This document shows positions 47,301 through 58,600 of a DNA stretch of 64,000 nt, in pieces. The stretch is taken from NCBI GenBank assembly GCA_029339195.1, contig JAPTJF010000276.1:19901-83900 (forward strand), read 5' to 3'. Source of the DNA: Micractinium sp. NFX-FRZ (Eukaryota > Chlorophyta > Trebouxiophyceae > Chlorellales > Chlorellaceae). Under the pieces are notes generated by a model. The model ran no database searches and was not told the origin of the DNA. It saw only the letters and a list, made by a program, of their open reading frames with translations. Both the position numbers and the translations under genes were made by a program. Positions within the stretch are counted from its first letter, which is position 1. Every line of letters begins with the position of its first letter.

Positions 47301-50300
47301 ATGGATTTCGCATCGGTGATGCAAAGCCTGCTGGGCGGCCAAACTGATTTAGCAACTGGCGAGAGCTGGCGGGAGGGGCGCCCGCCGCTGACGCCGGCGC
47401 AGCGGCAGCTGTGGCGGGCGCTAGAGTCGAACGACAAAGACAAAGTTGCACAACTCCTGGCTGCCCACCCCGACGTGGATGTCAACTTCCTGAGCGACGA
47501 GGGAGGCTTCTCCTGCCTGCATCTGGCCTGCATGCGCGACCAGGCGGCCATCGCCAAGCTGCTGTTGGACGCGGGTGCTGCCATCGACCAGCGAGCACCC
47601 ACCACCCACGAGACCCCGCTCCTGGTGGCCGCCTGCCACGGGTGCGCAGACGCCATACGCGTGCTCCTGGATCGAGGTGAGAGGGGGGGCGGGCAGCGGG
47701 CGGGTGGTAGTGGGGGCCACCCACAACACTTAGGTGCTGCTGCGCTGGTACCGTACTTTGATGGGCAGCCGGCACAGCTGTCAACCCCCGCCGGCCCAGT
47801 TTCCATTGCACTTGCTGCTCTGCAGCGTGGTGTGATGCTTTTGCAAGTTGCTGTCCCGCATGGTGTCACACAGCCGTGCCCATGTCTGGTTGCAGGCGCC
47901 GACCCCCACTGCGTCGACTGGGGCGGCAAGGATGCGCTGACACGCACAACAGAGAAGGCGGGCATCAGCGGGCGGCATGCCGAAGCGCACCGCCTGGTGC
48001 AGGCGGCCGTCAGCACCAGCACCCCGCTGTCGCGGGCGGCCAAGCGGGCCGGCGGCTGCGGCGGCTGCGGGCAGGCGGATGGCAAGCTCAACGTGTGCGC
48101 CCGCTGCGGCTGCGCAGCTACTGCTCAAGGGAGTGCCAGCTGAAGGACTTCCCGGCACACAAGCAGCGGTGAGCATCCAGCTTCTGATGGGCTAGCTGTA
48201 CGGTTCCCTGCACCAGGCAGGCAGGCACACCGAGACTCTCAGTGAGAGGTTGAAGGAGCCACGAGCAGGGCCTGCCCTGCCCGCCTGCCCGCCCCTGCCT
48301 GGCTGGCATACCCGATAGCAAGGCTGCCCGGCTTTCTGCCACTTGTGCCGGCGCAGCCTGCCTTGCCCCCACCCATCGTTGTACAACCTTGTCTGTCTAC
48401 CTGCCTGCCCGCCCGCTGCCTTTCAGGTGCAAGGTGGTGGGGGAGTTCCGGCAGCAGCTGCAGGTCCTGGCGGACCCCTCCGGCGGCCTGGAGGCGCGGC
48501 GGCACATCATGAAGCGGCTGGAGCATGACGCGGCGGCGCGGCGGCTCATGATTGATGTCAAGGGTGCGTGTGCAGGGCTCACATTGGCGGGTGTGGGGGT
48601 TCCGGGATTTGAATGCTCTTCAGGTGGGGCTTGCCTGGGAGGGGCAGGTGGGGTGGGGGCCTGTGGCGAGGAGTGAACAGGCCCTGAATGTGACGGGTGC
48701 ATTGCGGGTCCCTGCCGGTGGGGCTGCCTGGGGCCTCAACCTTCCGATACATTTCCTCTTTACCATTCGTGCATGTGCTCATGACGGTCCAAAGATTGAC
48801 CAAGAATGACTTGCTTAAATGGCACCCATACGTCCCGCAGGCGTGAAGCTGCTGGTGGAGGCGCTGCCCTCAGATGTGCCGGTGGTGCTGCCGATCTTGT
48901 ATGGCCCCGTGCGGGAGGAGACCCGCCTGCTGACCCTCTGGTGAGTTGAGGGCAGCAGGGCAGGGGCATGTGGGGACCGCAAGGAGGAATGCGAAGGAGC
49001 GATCGCGGTAGGCAGTGCGCAGAGCCACATCGTGATCCGGCTCGACTGCCTCAACGGATTGCTGCGCTGTTGAGGGTGTAGCAGATGGGACATTTCTAGA
49101 CAGCCTGGTGGTTCTGGTGCCCTGAACGTCAGTGTTCAAGCCTGGCACTGATGTCGCTGGAGTGCCGGTGCCAGTGTGACAGCGTGCCAGTGTGCGTCCT
49201 GCGCCGCCCAATGTGGCGCCGCCACCCCTGTGTTGGAGCCCCCCGCAGCACGCTGCGCCAGCTGCACAGCTGGTGCCTTTTGGCCAGTGCCTTTCGCCTC
49301 AATTTTCTCGGGCGCCCTCAGTCCACGCGTTTGGGTTGCAACCTTCTGGTCCATATTCTCCTTCTGCCTCTGCTCTCCCTCCCCCCCCTCCCCCACGCAG
49401 CGCGCTGAGCTCCGGGATGACGGAGCGGGAAGGGATCATGCAGCTGCCGCCACACCACAAGGTGCGCGGCTGTTCTGGCTGGCTGGGCGGCTTGCGGATC
49501 TGCCCCGCCTCGCTTACTGCTGGTTGGCATGCGGGAGTGGAGGCCCAACCCACAACAAAAGGGGTGGCTTGCACTTGGTTGCTTGTATCCCCGCATCGTC
49601 AGCCGCCCTCCGCTGCCTTCCTCCCCTCCTGCTGTGCAGGTGGCATACACCTTCAAGGACGCCGCACAGCAGTTTGCTGCAGCCGGGGGCATGGAGGCAG
49701 TGCTGAAGCGGTGAGCCGGGACGGGACGGGATGGGGTAGGGTGGGGTTGGGGGTAGGTGGGTGGGGGTGGGTGGGGATCTTGCATGCGCCTTGCCTGCCG
49801 GGGCCAGGGGCAAGCCAGGAGGTCCAGCAAACAGAACAACATGGCTGTCCTGGAGGGCAGCGAGTGGGTGCTGCCTGGCCTGGCCTCTGCCGGTGCAGCG
49901 CTGACATTTGCTTCATAACTGTGGCCCGTGTGTGGGTGCAGCATCCTGGCTGAGGACTGCCCACCAGTCGAGCGCGTGAACGGGATCCGCCTGCTCTCCA
50001 GCCTGTGCCAGGCGCACCAGGAGCAGGTGCGTGCTTGGCCTTGGGCAGGAGCTTTGCTGTGGGCAGCAGCGGGAGCGTGGGGACTCCTTTGACCTGCACA
50101 CTTGCAGCTGGCCTGCACCACTTTGAGCAATTGTGGCTGGCAGCAGGCCGTGCAGCCCGCCCGCAGGCTGGCAGCCTCGGCTGCTGCCCACATGCCAATA
50201 CACTCTTGCTTGCTTGTTGCCACCAACGAATGCAGGTGGTGCCGCAGCAGGTGGTGCGCAAGGGCCGTGCGCCGGCCGTGGTGCAGCTGCTGGCTCGCTT

Positions 50301-50760
50301 GATAGCCGAGCACCGCGGGGTGAACGCCATCTTCACCAACGCCTGCATCTGCCTGGCGGCGCTGGCACTCCAGGAAGGGCCCTCCTTTGAGCAGCTGACG
50401 CAGCAGGTGGGTGCACGTATTGCATGGCCTACGTGGCGACGGAGGGGTGGCATTGCTTGCATGTGGAGAGAGGGGCGGCAGACACTGCGTATCGTTAGTG
50501 CCAAGTGGCAATGGCAGGATGGCATTGATCGCATGTGGACAGAGAGGCGGGCAGACAATGGCAGGGCAGGAGGCTGGAAGGAGGGCACAGGCGGACTGTA
50601 ACATGCCACAACTGCTGTCACAGCAGCGGGCTCCTACACGCACCCCATCCCATGTTCGATGACCGCTGACAGCACCCCGCTCCTGCCCCGCCCCCGTTTG
50701 CCTGCAGGTCGCTGCAGGCCGCGCTTCCAGCAGCAGCAACCCTGGCAGCAGCAGCGGGGG

Positions 50761-50761
<1 letters not shown>

Positions 50762-50803
<42 letters not shown>
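50762..50803 (+). repeat. (CAG)14 polyglutamine tract, coding
   Basis: Fourteen uninterrupted CAG codons in exon 9 of the ankyrin-MYND gene. It is probably length-variable. Confidence 0.95.
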
Positions 50804-50806
<3 letters not shown>

Positions 50807-51174
50807 GCGGGCATGCCAGAGGGGCTGGGCCCTGTTGCCTCTGCCATTTTTGAGCATGTGGACCTGAAGGACGTGTCGCGGCAGCTCTACTCGAGCAACG
50901 GGGTGGCGCAGGTGGGTGTGCGGGCGCCCAGCCTTGCCAGCACTTTGCACATAGCGCACTGGATGCTGCCTGCCCTGTGCGGTGCCCTTGCTGCCTGCTC
51001 GCGCATGCAGGCAGCAGCACGCCATCGGCCAGTGAAGTGTGTGTGGTTGCACTGGCACGCCTGCAACGGTGCTGCGCTTCACTGCACGCTGCTGGCAGGC
51101 ATTGCGCAAACCCACAGCTGCTCACACCTGCTATCGGTTAGTTGCACTGGGCTCCTGCCTCACCCCGCCAAACC

Positions 51175-51262
51175 CCTCTTTACAACCCAACTCTGTACTG
51201 CCCTTTTTACAACCCCAAATCTGTACTGCCATCTTTACAACCCAAATCTGTACTGCCCCGCT
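51175..51262 (+). repeat. 27-bp tandem repeat before the exon 10 acceptor of the ankyrin-MYND gene
   Basis: About three copies of a tttacaacccaaatctgtac-type unit end close to the exon 10 acceptor. They are probably part of the branch-point/pyrimidine region. Confidence 0.85.
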
Positions 51263-51538
51263 TGTGTGCAGGCTGCCCCGGAGCTGCTGCTGGTGCTGAG
51301 CCGCAGCAAGCCCGCCTTTGAGCGCCTCATGGCCGACCCCCTCATCCGCCAGCAGCTGCTGGGCGCCTATTATGCCGACCTCTTCATGTCGTCACCCACC
51401 GCATACGGGCCGGCGCTCGAGTTCTGGCAGCTGGCGCACTTGCACCAGCCGGGGGTGCTGGTGGCACACTGGTACGCTTGGGAGTGTGACGGCGCTGATT
51501 CGATCGGATCTGAGCTGCGCTGAAGTGCACGGCGTTGT

Positions 51539-51592
51539 GCTTGCGCTGCGCTGCGCTGCGCTGCGTTGCGCTGCGCTGGGCTGGGCTGCTGT
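51539..51592 (+). repeat. (GCGCT)n simple repeat in intron 10 of the ankyrin-MYND gene
   Basis: About ten imperfect gcgct/ggctg pentamers. Confidence 0.9.
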
Positions 51593-52948
51593 GGTGCGTA
51601 TCGCATATCCTCGCACTTGTGGTCACAGCCAGCCCTCTTCATGCATCCTGGCTTGCCCGCCTGCAGGGAACAGCTGCAGGGCGTGCTGGCAGTGGCCTGC
51701 GGCCCACAGATGGCAAGCGAGTCGCCGCCCTTTGTGATGACCCTGCTGGGTGAGTGTGCGCGCTGTCTGCTGCTGTTGTTGTTGTTGTGCAGACGTCCTG
51801 CTGGCAGCGCGCAGCACGCCGGCAAGCAGTCGAGCTGCGTACGGGCTGTGGGTCGGGAAGGCTAAGGCAGGCAGAGAAGAGGATGGAAGACGGCGCTGTT
51901 GCATTCATCAGCTGCTGCCAGCAGGCTATCCACACCACAGGTGGCTGGAACGGAGGGGGGCGGCTCTCCACTGGATAGCTGTTGAGCGCAAGCTGGCCAC
52001 CTCTCTTGGCTGCCCTCGGACGTGCAGCAGCAGGCGCCGCCCTGCCTCCTCTCTTGAACCTCTTCATCCACCTGCCGACTCCTCCCCGACCCTCTCCATT
52101 TACTTGTTGACCTGCTGCACACCGGTGTCCCTGCTGTCCTGCCACTCACTGCCCTGCCCTGCCCTGCGCTGCCCTGCCCTGCCCTTCACGTTCTCCTGTG
52201 CCTGGGCTGCCTGCCTGCCTGCAGACCCGATGGACCCGCAGGAGGCGGTGGACAGGGCGCAGCAGGGCGTGTTTGTGAGCAGCCGGCACGCGCTCAAGGC
52301 GGCGGCGCTGCTGGCGGCGGTCGCGGCCGACCCCCACCTGCCGCGCACCCTCTTCAACCAGTTTGTGGAGTATGTGGGAGAGGTGATGGAGGTGACCCAG
52401 GTGAGCAGCAGCGGTGTAAGTATCCTGGAAAGTTTTTCCAAAAAGATGCACACGAGGTTTTTGCGTGAAACAACTTTCTATTCTAGAACACCCCACTTTC
52501 AGGTTTTGCACTGCCCTGCCTTGTTTCTCGCCTTGCTGCCTCATTGTGCATGTCCGCCGAGGTGTCCTTTGGCCTCTCCCCTGTGGCTGCTTCCGCTGCG
52601 TGCTGACATGCGCGGCATCAAGTGAGCCCTGTAGCTGCTTCCAAAGAGAGAAAGCGCCCGTCTTGCTGCCCAACTGACGTGTGCTGGCTTTCTCTCCCCT
52701 GCACCCACCCACCCCCATGGCAGATATGCGAGGACCCAGAGGCAGCTGGGCTGCTGCATGCCGCCCTGATTGCCCTGCGGCCCAAGGTGGAAAAGGCGCT
52801 GGGGAAGGGCAGCGGCAAGAAGAAGAAGAAGGGCAGGGGCGGCTGAGCTGGCGGCAAGCAGTGCTGTACCCATCGTGACTCCTTGCCCGTGCACGACAAG
52901 TTTGCAAGTGCATCTGGTCTGGCTCTCTTTGCTGCTGCAGTTGCAGCT

Positions 52949-52953
52949 TGTAA
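52949..52953 (+). terminator. TGTAA poly(A) signal of the ankyrin-MYND gene
   Basis: TGTAA lies 103 nt after the TGA at 52844-52846. Confidence 0.6.
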
Positions 52954-53010
52954 TCGCAAGCAGTCTGGGCCACATTCTGCGGCCAGAACAGCCGGGGTGA
53001 GGCACACTCT

Positions 53011-53015
53011 TTACA
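53011..53015 (-). terminator. TGTAA poly(A) signal of the PAP-like gene
   Basis: TTACA on the plus strand lies about 227 nt after the PAP-like gene's stop. Confidence 0.55.
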
Positions 53016-53241
53016 ACTCAGTTGCTGTACAGCAGCTAAGCAAGGCAGTCGGATGGTGTGGTGGGAAGGGAGAGGGTATCCGGCAGCCGCGGCTGTTATT
53101 TCAAGAAGGGGGCCTGCGAGACCCTGCCCGCTGCGCCGCCCTGCGGGCAGGCGTGCAGCTGCTTGCCAGCCGGCGTACCGCCGGAGCATCCTCAGTCTGC
53201 AGGAAAGTGAAGACATCAGGCCGGACGGCAGTACCGCTGCA

Positions 53242-55270
53242 TCACTTGACGCGGTACATCAGGGTCTTGGGCCCGCCGCTGCTGTTGGCCACCGCCACGT
53301 CATCGGTGAGCAGGAAGAACGAGTACGTCTTGCTCTTGGTCTTCATCTCTGCAGCAGCAGCACAGCCAGGATCACACGTGGAGGCGGGGGGAGAAGGAGG
53401 GGGAAGGGGGTGTGAGGGTGATGTGGGGAAAGTGGGTGCAGTGGTGTGTGCACTGTGTTGGGCAGTGAAGGCAGAGGGTGTTTGTGCTGGGTGCATGTTG
53501 CGTCATGCCAGTGGGCAGCGGGTGCTTTGTTGGGTGGGCAGCGAGCAGCAGCTAGGTCGGGTGGGCAGGAGTTACTAAAAAGGCGGTAGTTGGGTGGGCT
53601 GTGTGGAGGGTCATGTCAGCAGCAGCACCGTTCAGACTGGGGGCACGCTAGGCGCGGAGCCGGCTATGGAGCGGGCAGCAGGGAAAGGGGGGCTGACCGG
53701 GGAAGAAGCGTCCCAGGGTGCGGCGGGAAGCCTCAAAGTCTGCAAGCCGGGCCGGTGGGCATGGCATAGCACGGTGTGTGCGGCGCTCCAATTGCACAGA
53801 GGCTGGAGGTGCCTGCCTGCCCGCCTGCCGGGCGTCCTCTAGCCCTCCTCTGCCCCTGGCGTCCTCCACCCCAGCAGATCCATTCTGCCAGACATTACCT
53901 CCATGCAACCCACCCACCCCGCCCTCCGCCTTCAACCTGCGCCCACCACCCACACCTGACAGGCAGCACCAAAACCTCGCAACCCCCCACCCCCCTGCAA
54001 CCCCCGCAAACTACCCCTCAGCAGCCCCGCTGCCTACCTGACTTGGTGTTCCACCGCCCAAACCAGGTCGACTCCGAGGCAGAGAAGCCAAAGTGCATGG
54101 CGTACTTGCCGCTTGCGGGGTCTGCAGTTGGTTGGGAAGGAGGAGGCACGGATGGGCAAGGGTGGGGGAACGGGGTGGGGGTCGAGAAAGGGTGGGGGTG
54201 GAGAAAGGGTGGGGGGCAGGACAGGCGGCGGTACACCCAAACTCCACGGCGTACTGGCCGGTTCGCGGGTGTTGCAGCAGCACGTAAAGACACAGACAGA
54301 AGGGTGGGCAAACTGGCGGGGGTCAGCAGCATGCCACCCCCGACAGCCTCGCCGCACCGCCCTGCCTGTATGGCCTTGCTGCCCCCACGCACCCCCTGGG
54401 ACCTCACCGCTCTCAAAGGTGCAGCGCCCCTTGAAGGCGTTGTCCAGCGGGCCCACCACGCTCACCAGGTCCACGGTGCCTGCAGGCAGTACCATGCATC
54501 ATTCATGTCATGCAGGGGCCAACAAATCGAGGGGCTCCAAGGTAAGGTGACCGATCGCCAGGTCGCCTGTTTCAATGCACCCCTCCTTAGTAATAAGCGG
54601 CATGTATTACAGAATGTACCTGCGTCCACATCGATGACGGCGTCCTCCAGTACAGGGATATAGGCCCACTGCTTGATGGGCGAGGGGGAGGAGAAGACGA
54701 GGCGCCAGGTGCCGGTGAGGGCGGCAGGGAAGCCTGCAGGGGCGGGAAGGGGGAGAGGGACGCTGGTGTCAGTACAGGGAGGTCAAGGTTGCAGCAGAAC
54801 GCAACACAGGAGGCACAGCGGGTGAGGTGCGGCTGACTGTGCAGGCAGCAGGGGGGCCCTGGGAGGCACAAATCCAACCGACCCGCCACGCTTCACCCGG
54901 CCATCCAGCCCGCAGACACCAAATGTGCCACACCTGCCAGGACCCCCCGCATCGCACCTTGCACCATCGGCTGCTGTTGGTGTGCCGCCTCCACTTGCTG
55001 CATCGCTGCCAGCACGTCCTCGGGCGCCACTTTTTTGGTTCGGCAGGCCTCCCGCAGGACCTGCAGAGCTGCCGACACATCAGCTGCTGCCGCCGCTGCT
55101 GGAGCACCGCTGCTGCTGGGGGCGGCCGCCGCAAGCACTTGGCGGCGCTGGTGCTGCCGCTGGTAGCGGGCGGCCAGGCGCAGCGGCGCATGTGTGGCGG
55201 CGGCGGCGGCGGCGGCAGGTGCTGCTGGCCTGGACGCGGCCGGGAGGTTGGAAACCAATGCGGCGCTCAT
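53242..55270 (-). CDS. plastid-lipid-associated (PAP/fibrillin)-like protein
   Basis: Exons: 54934-55270, 54620-54733, 54408-54479, 54038-54121, 53242-53348; 714 nt, 237 aa. The first 70 residues are Ala/Arg/Ser-rich, start MSAALVSNLPAASRPAAPA and look like a chloroplast transit peptide. A helical segment follows (LQVLREACRTKKVAPEDVLA). Then comes a lipocalin-like beta region: LTGTWRLVFSSPSPIKQW, VLEDAVIDVDAGTVDLV, GPLDNAFKGRCTFE, GKYAMHFGFSASESTWFG and TYSFFLLTDDVAVANSSG. The GTWRLVFSS start and the V-D-GPL-N-F-G pattern fit PAP/fibrillin proteins, which coat plastid lipid droplets and thylakoids. The match is from memory and partial, so another lipocalin-like plastid protein is possible. 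Intron 3 carries a copy of the exon 4 start with its AG lost. Confidence 0.6.
54232..54283 (-). repeat. intronic echo of PAP-like exon 4 acceptor edge
   Basis: The exon 4 start and acceptor (54086-54136, coding DPASGKYAMHFG) recur about 145 bp upstream in intron 3. The copy would read HPRTGQYAVEFG, but its acceptor AG has become AA. Confidence 0.88.
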
Positions 55271-55696
55271 GGTGAAGGGTGCACGTCGAGACGCAAAATT
55301 CCGCTTGGAGCTGACAGAGCCCGCAGGTGGCTGGGGTCGGGCGCAGCGAGCGGCTTGCACAGCTAGCTAGAGCGAAATGCAAGCAGAGGGCGACAGAATG
55401 CACCGGGGGGTGCCGCAAACAATGCCCGCTGCGCCCAGGTTTAGCCAGATCCCGCTCGCCGCCTTGTTGGCGCTGCGACTCGCACCGCCGGCTGCTGCCC
55501 GGATGCAGGTGTCAAAGGACCGGTCCTGTCACAACCGGTTCAGAATTTGGAAACCACCATGATACAAGTACAGTCTCTGGAACATCAAATCAAGTGCCGT
55601 AGAGTTGAGCAAGGTGCTGGGGAGTGGAGCGGTGAGTGGGTTTTGCTCGGTGGCGCTCCAGGTGGTGGTTTGTGAGCTTTGGTGCTGCCGGTCAAG
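55271..55696 (-). other. region between MUS81 3' end and the PAP-like gene start
   Basis: 426 bp with no coding signal and no TGTAA on the minus strand. It must hold the MUS81 3' UTR and the promoter of the PAP-like gene. Confidence 0.5.
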
Positions 55697-58600
55697 TCAG
55701 TCCATGCCGCCGGCGCCTGCCACCCGCTGTTTGAATAGGCAGTTGTAGATCCTGGCAGCCTTGTCCGGCCCAATGGCTTTGGCGTTGCTGCAGAGCAGAG
55801 CAGAGTCAGGCGGTGGCAGGGGCGGGGGCGGGGGCAAGGCAGGATCAGCAGAGCTGTCACCACGAGCACAGCAATTTGCCAGTGTTCAGAACAGCAATAC
55901 CTGGTCCCCACCTCTGCTGCGCACCCCACGCACCATTGCTTACAGCTAGGATGCACTGTCGCACTGCTGCTGCCTCACCTGCCGGCGCCTTTGATGCCGT
56001 GCAGCAGCCGCTCGGCGGCGCGGTGCCCGTCCTCGCCGCGGCGCTCCGCGGCCCGCGCCGCATCCTGCGCCAGGGGCGGGGGCGCAGCACAGTAATGCTG
56101 CCAGCCTATCCAATCCAAACACGCCCACAGGTGTTTGTGTTCATGCCTGCCAGTGCTGCACCCTCTGAGGCAGCGCCCTACATACCCGTGCCCCACCCAA
56201 GCCGCCCTACAATACGCAGCGCCCCCAAGCCAGCCGGCCTGCCGCCTCTCACCCCTCCCAGCCTCGGCAGCAGCGCGCCCGCTGTTACCTTCTGCTCAAC
56301 CGTACCGTGCAGCACACACCCCCAGCTACCCTCAGCCCCGCCTGGCTTGCCTGGTAGGCTCGGTACAGGTGCAGCGGGGTGGGGTAATGAGCCAGCACCG
56401 CCTGGATGGCATCCGGGCCCAGCGCTGCAGGCAGGCAGAGGGGCAGCAGGCGCAGCAGTCAATCCACCAACACACGCAACTGCATGTCCCTGCACCTGCA
56501 CCTGCACCTCTGCACTTGCAGCTCCTCTTCAGCGGCACCACCCCCGCTCCGCCGCTGCCGCTAGCACTCTTCTTGAGTGCCCTCCTGCCACACTGGCTCA
56601 GCAACAGGAGGGCAGCGCAGCAGCAGCTTCGCCATGCTTCGCCCCAATCTACTCGCACACCCCCGTGGCACCCCGCCCCGCCCCGCCCTCCCCAGGCTCA
56701 CAGGGCACCGCCCCCAGCATCATGCCCCACAGGTCGTGCAGCGTCATCGTCCCATCCCCGTTGGCGCTGCACTGCTCCTTCCACGCAGCAAACGTGGGCA
56801 GCTGGCCTGCTCGGGGGGGTAGGGGCAGAGGCAGGCTGGCGGGTGGGTGGGCGGCGGGGCCACCGAGGGCAGCAGGGGCGGGAAGCGGGGGCAAGGGTGG
56901 CATGGGTGGCGGGGAAGAAAGGGGGAGGAGGCACAGGAGGGCTGGCGGGTTGCACGTTCACCGTGGCAGCCCGTTCACTGCGGTACGCAGTCAGCAGGCT
57001 CACCCGCCCGCCCGCCCACCTGCTGCCCTGCTGCCAGGCCCCAGGTCTCGGTACCAGTCCTGGATGCGGCAGGTGAGGCGGTGGAAGAGGCGGAAGGAGC
57101 AGTGGTGGTCTGCAACGGGCGGAGGGTGGGCGGGGAGACAGAGGGGCAGCAGGCGGAAGGGTTGGTGGTGTGTGCAGGGAGCAGTGGGGCAAGCAAGGTG
57201 CAGCCTGGCAGGGAGCGGGTGCAGGTCTGCACAGGACGCCCGCCTCAAAAGCGCCGCCCCGGCAGCTGCACGGGCCACACCAAGCACAGGCAGGCATCCC
57301 AGCGTGACCCAGCCCAGCCTAGTCCCAGTGCAGCACAGCGCACCTGCCGTGCGCAGCAGCGTGAAGCCGTCCACCACCTCCACGCTGGCGCCGGCGCTGC
57401 GCACCATCTTCTGCTGCTGCTCTGCAGGCCGGGGGAGCAGGAAACATGGCAGGACAGCAGGCGAGCAGGCAGGCGGGTGGGCGGGCGGATAGGTGGGCGG
57501 GAGAGCTGCAAGTCTAGCCTGCATCCTCACACAGGCTTCGCTGCTCGCCCGCTGTTGCCGGCATGCTCCCATCCCTGTGGGCAGCAGGCCTGATCGCCTG
57601 GCACCCCACCTAGCCAGCCACCCACTCCATCCTCATCAATACACTTAGCTGCTCAAAACCAAGTGTATTCAGCACGTGCTCCCCTTGCCCCGCCCCACCC
57701 GTGGGCAGCAGGTCTGGGTCTCCCTCCACCAGGTAGTACACCTGGCGCAGGCCGCAGCGCTTGAGGTAGTACTGCGGCAGTACGGGGCCGGGGGTGGGGG
57801 GGCAGAAGGGGCGGCAGCTCAAGGTGGGTGGTAGGATGGGTTGTGTGCGGTGGAGACAAGGGTAGGAGCGGGCGGCAGCCAGCGAGCTGCACGGGCGCAC
57901 CACCCACAATACAACCATTGAACCACCACTGCACCGCGCAACCCCAACACCCCACACCCCACACCCGCACAACCATTGTGCGGGGACATCCACGCACTGC
58001 CCCAGGCCCCCGCCCCCACCAACCCCCACCCCGCCCGCTGTGCTGCAGCAGCATGCGTCCACCTTCTGCTTCCTCATACTGGCCAAGCCAGCCCGCCCCA
58101 CCCGCTGTGCAGTAGCATGTGTGCGCCCTCACCTTTTGCTTCTCGTACCGGTTGCCCTTGCCAATGATGGAGGACACCAGGTCCTGGCAGCTCTTGCGCT
58201 CAACAACAAAGTCCAGCACGTACTCGGTGCCAGGCGGGCGCCTGCAGAAAACCACAGGCGGGGCAACGCACGTGGAACGGATGGATACGGGGCGCTTCAG
58301 AATGAAGCAGCACGCACTTCATCGCACGCATCTAACCAGGGATGCAAGGCGAGGAGGGGGGAGCGGGTGCACGCAGTTGAGAGGGGATGCCGCAGGGGCA
58401 GCTGGTTCCCACGGGCCCTCAGTCCAACCGATGTCCGCCCCTGCCCCCCTACTTGCCTGCTGCGCGCCACCCAAATTGCGTCGCCGATGGGCAGCTGCCG
58501 CTCCTCCACCACCAGCCCTGCCTGCCGCAGCTGCACTCAGCAGGGGGAGGGAGGAGCAATAGTGGGGGGCCAAGCAGGGGCTTTTTTTTCGGGCAGTGGC

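Larger units (their letters stand above)
47301..52846 (+). pseudogene. ankyrin-MYND protein gene with a one-base frameshift (gene or sequence error unresolved)
   Basis: Exons: 47301-47676, 47896-48168, 48427-48563, 48841-48940, 49401-49461, 49640-49710, 49942-50026, 50236-50406, 50708-50911, 51272-51471, 51667-51749, 52225-52400, 52724-52846. Exon 1 encodes about three ankyrin repeats (GGFSCLHLACMRDQAAIAKL, ETPLLVAACHGCADAIRVLL). Exon 2 starts a MYND finger (GGCGGCGQADGKLNVCARCG), but YCSRECQLKDFPAHKQR lies in another frame: one base is missing between 48110 and 48119. Read as is, translation stops at 48141-48143 after 207 aa. Downstream exons remain in phase with one another and would give about 686 aa in all, including a polyQ run and helical ARM-like repeats. 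Because eleven later exons are clean, a recent mutation or a sequencing error is likelier than an old pseudogene. The function is probably protein-protein binding. Confidence 0.8.
52847..53241. other. convergent 3' region of the ankyrin-MYND and PAP genes
   Basis: 395 bp holding the TGTAA signals of both genes (52949-52953 plus strand, 53011-53015 minus strand). The predicted transcript ends come close together and may overlap. Confidence 0.55.

Noticed and set aside
46928..48091. 387-codon open frame on the minus strand
   Set aside because: It overlaps the ankyrin-MYND promoter and exons antisense; no recognisable domain.
49318..50847. 509-codon open frame on the minus strand
   Set aside because: It lies opposite the ankyrin-MYND exons and crosses their introns; the polyQ strand gives Cys and Leu runs with no family match.
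55813..57492. 559-codon open frame on the plus strand
   Set aside because: It is a shadow of the MUS81 3' exons and introns; the composition is Pro/Ala/Arg noise.
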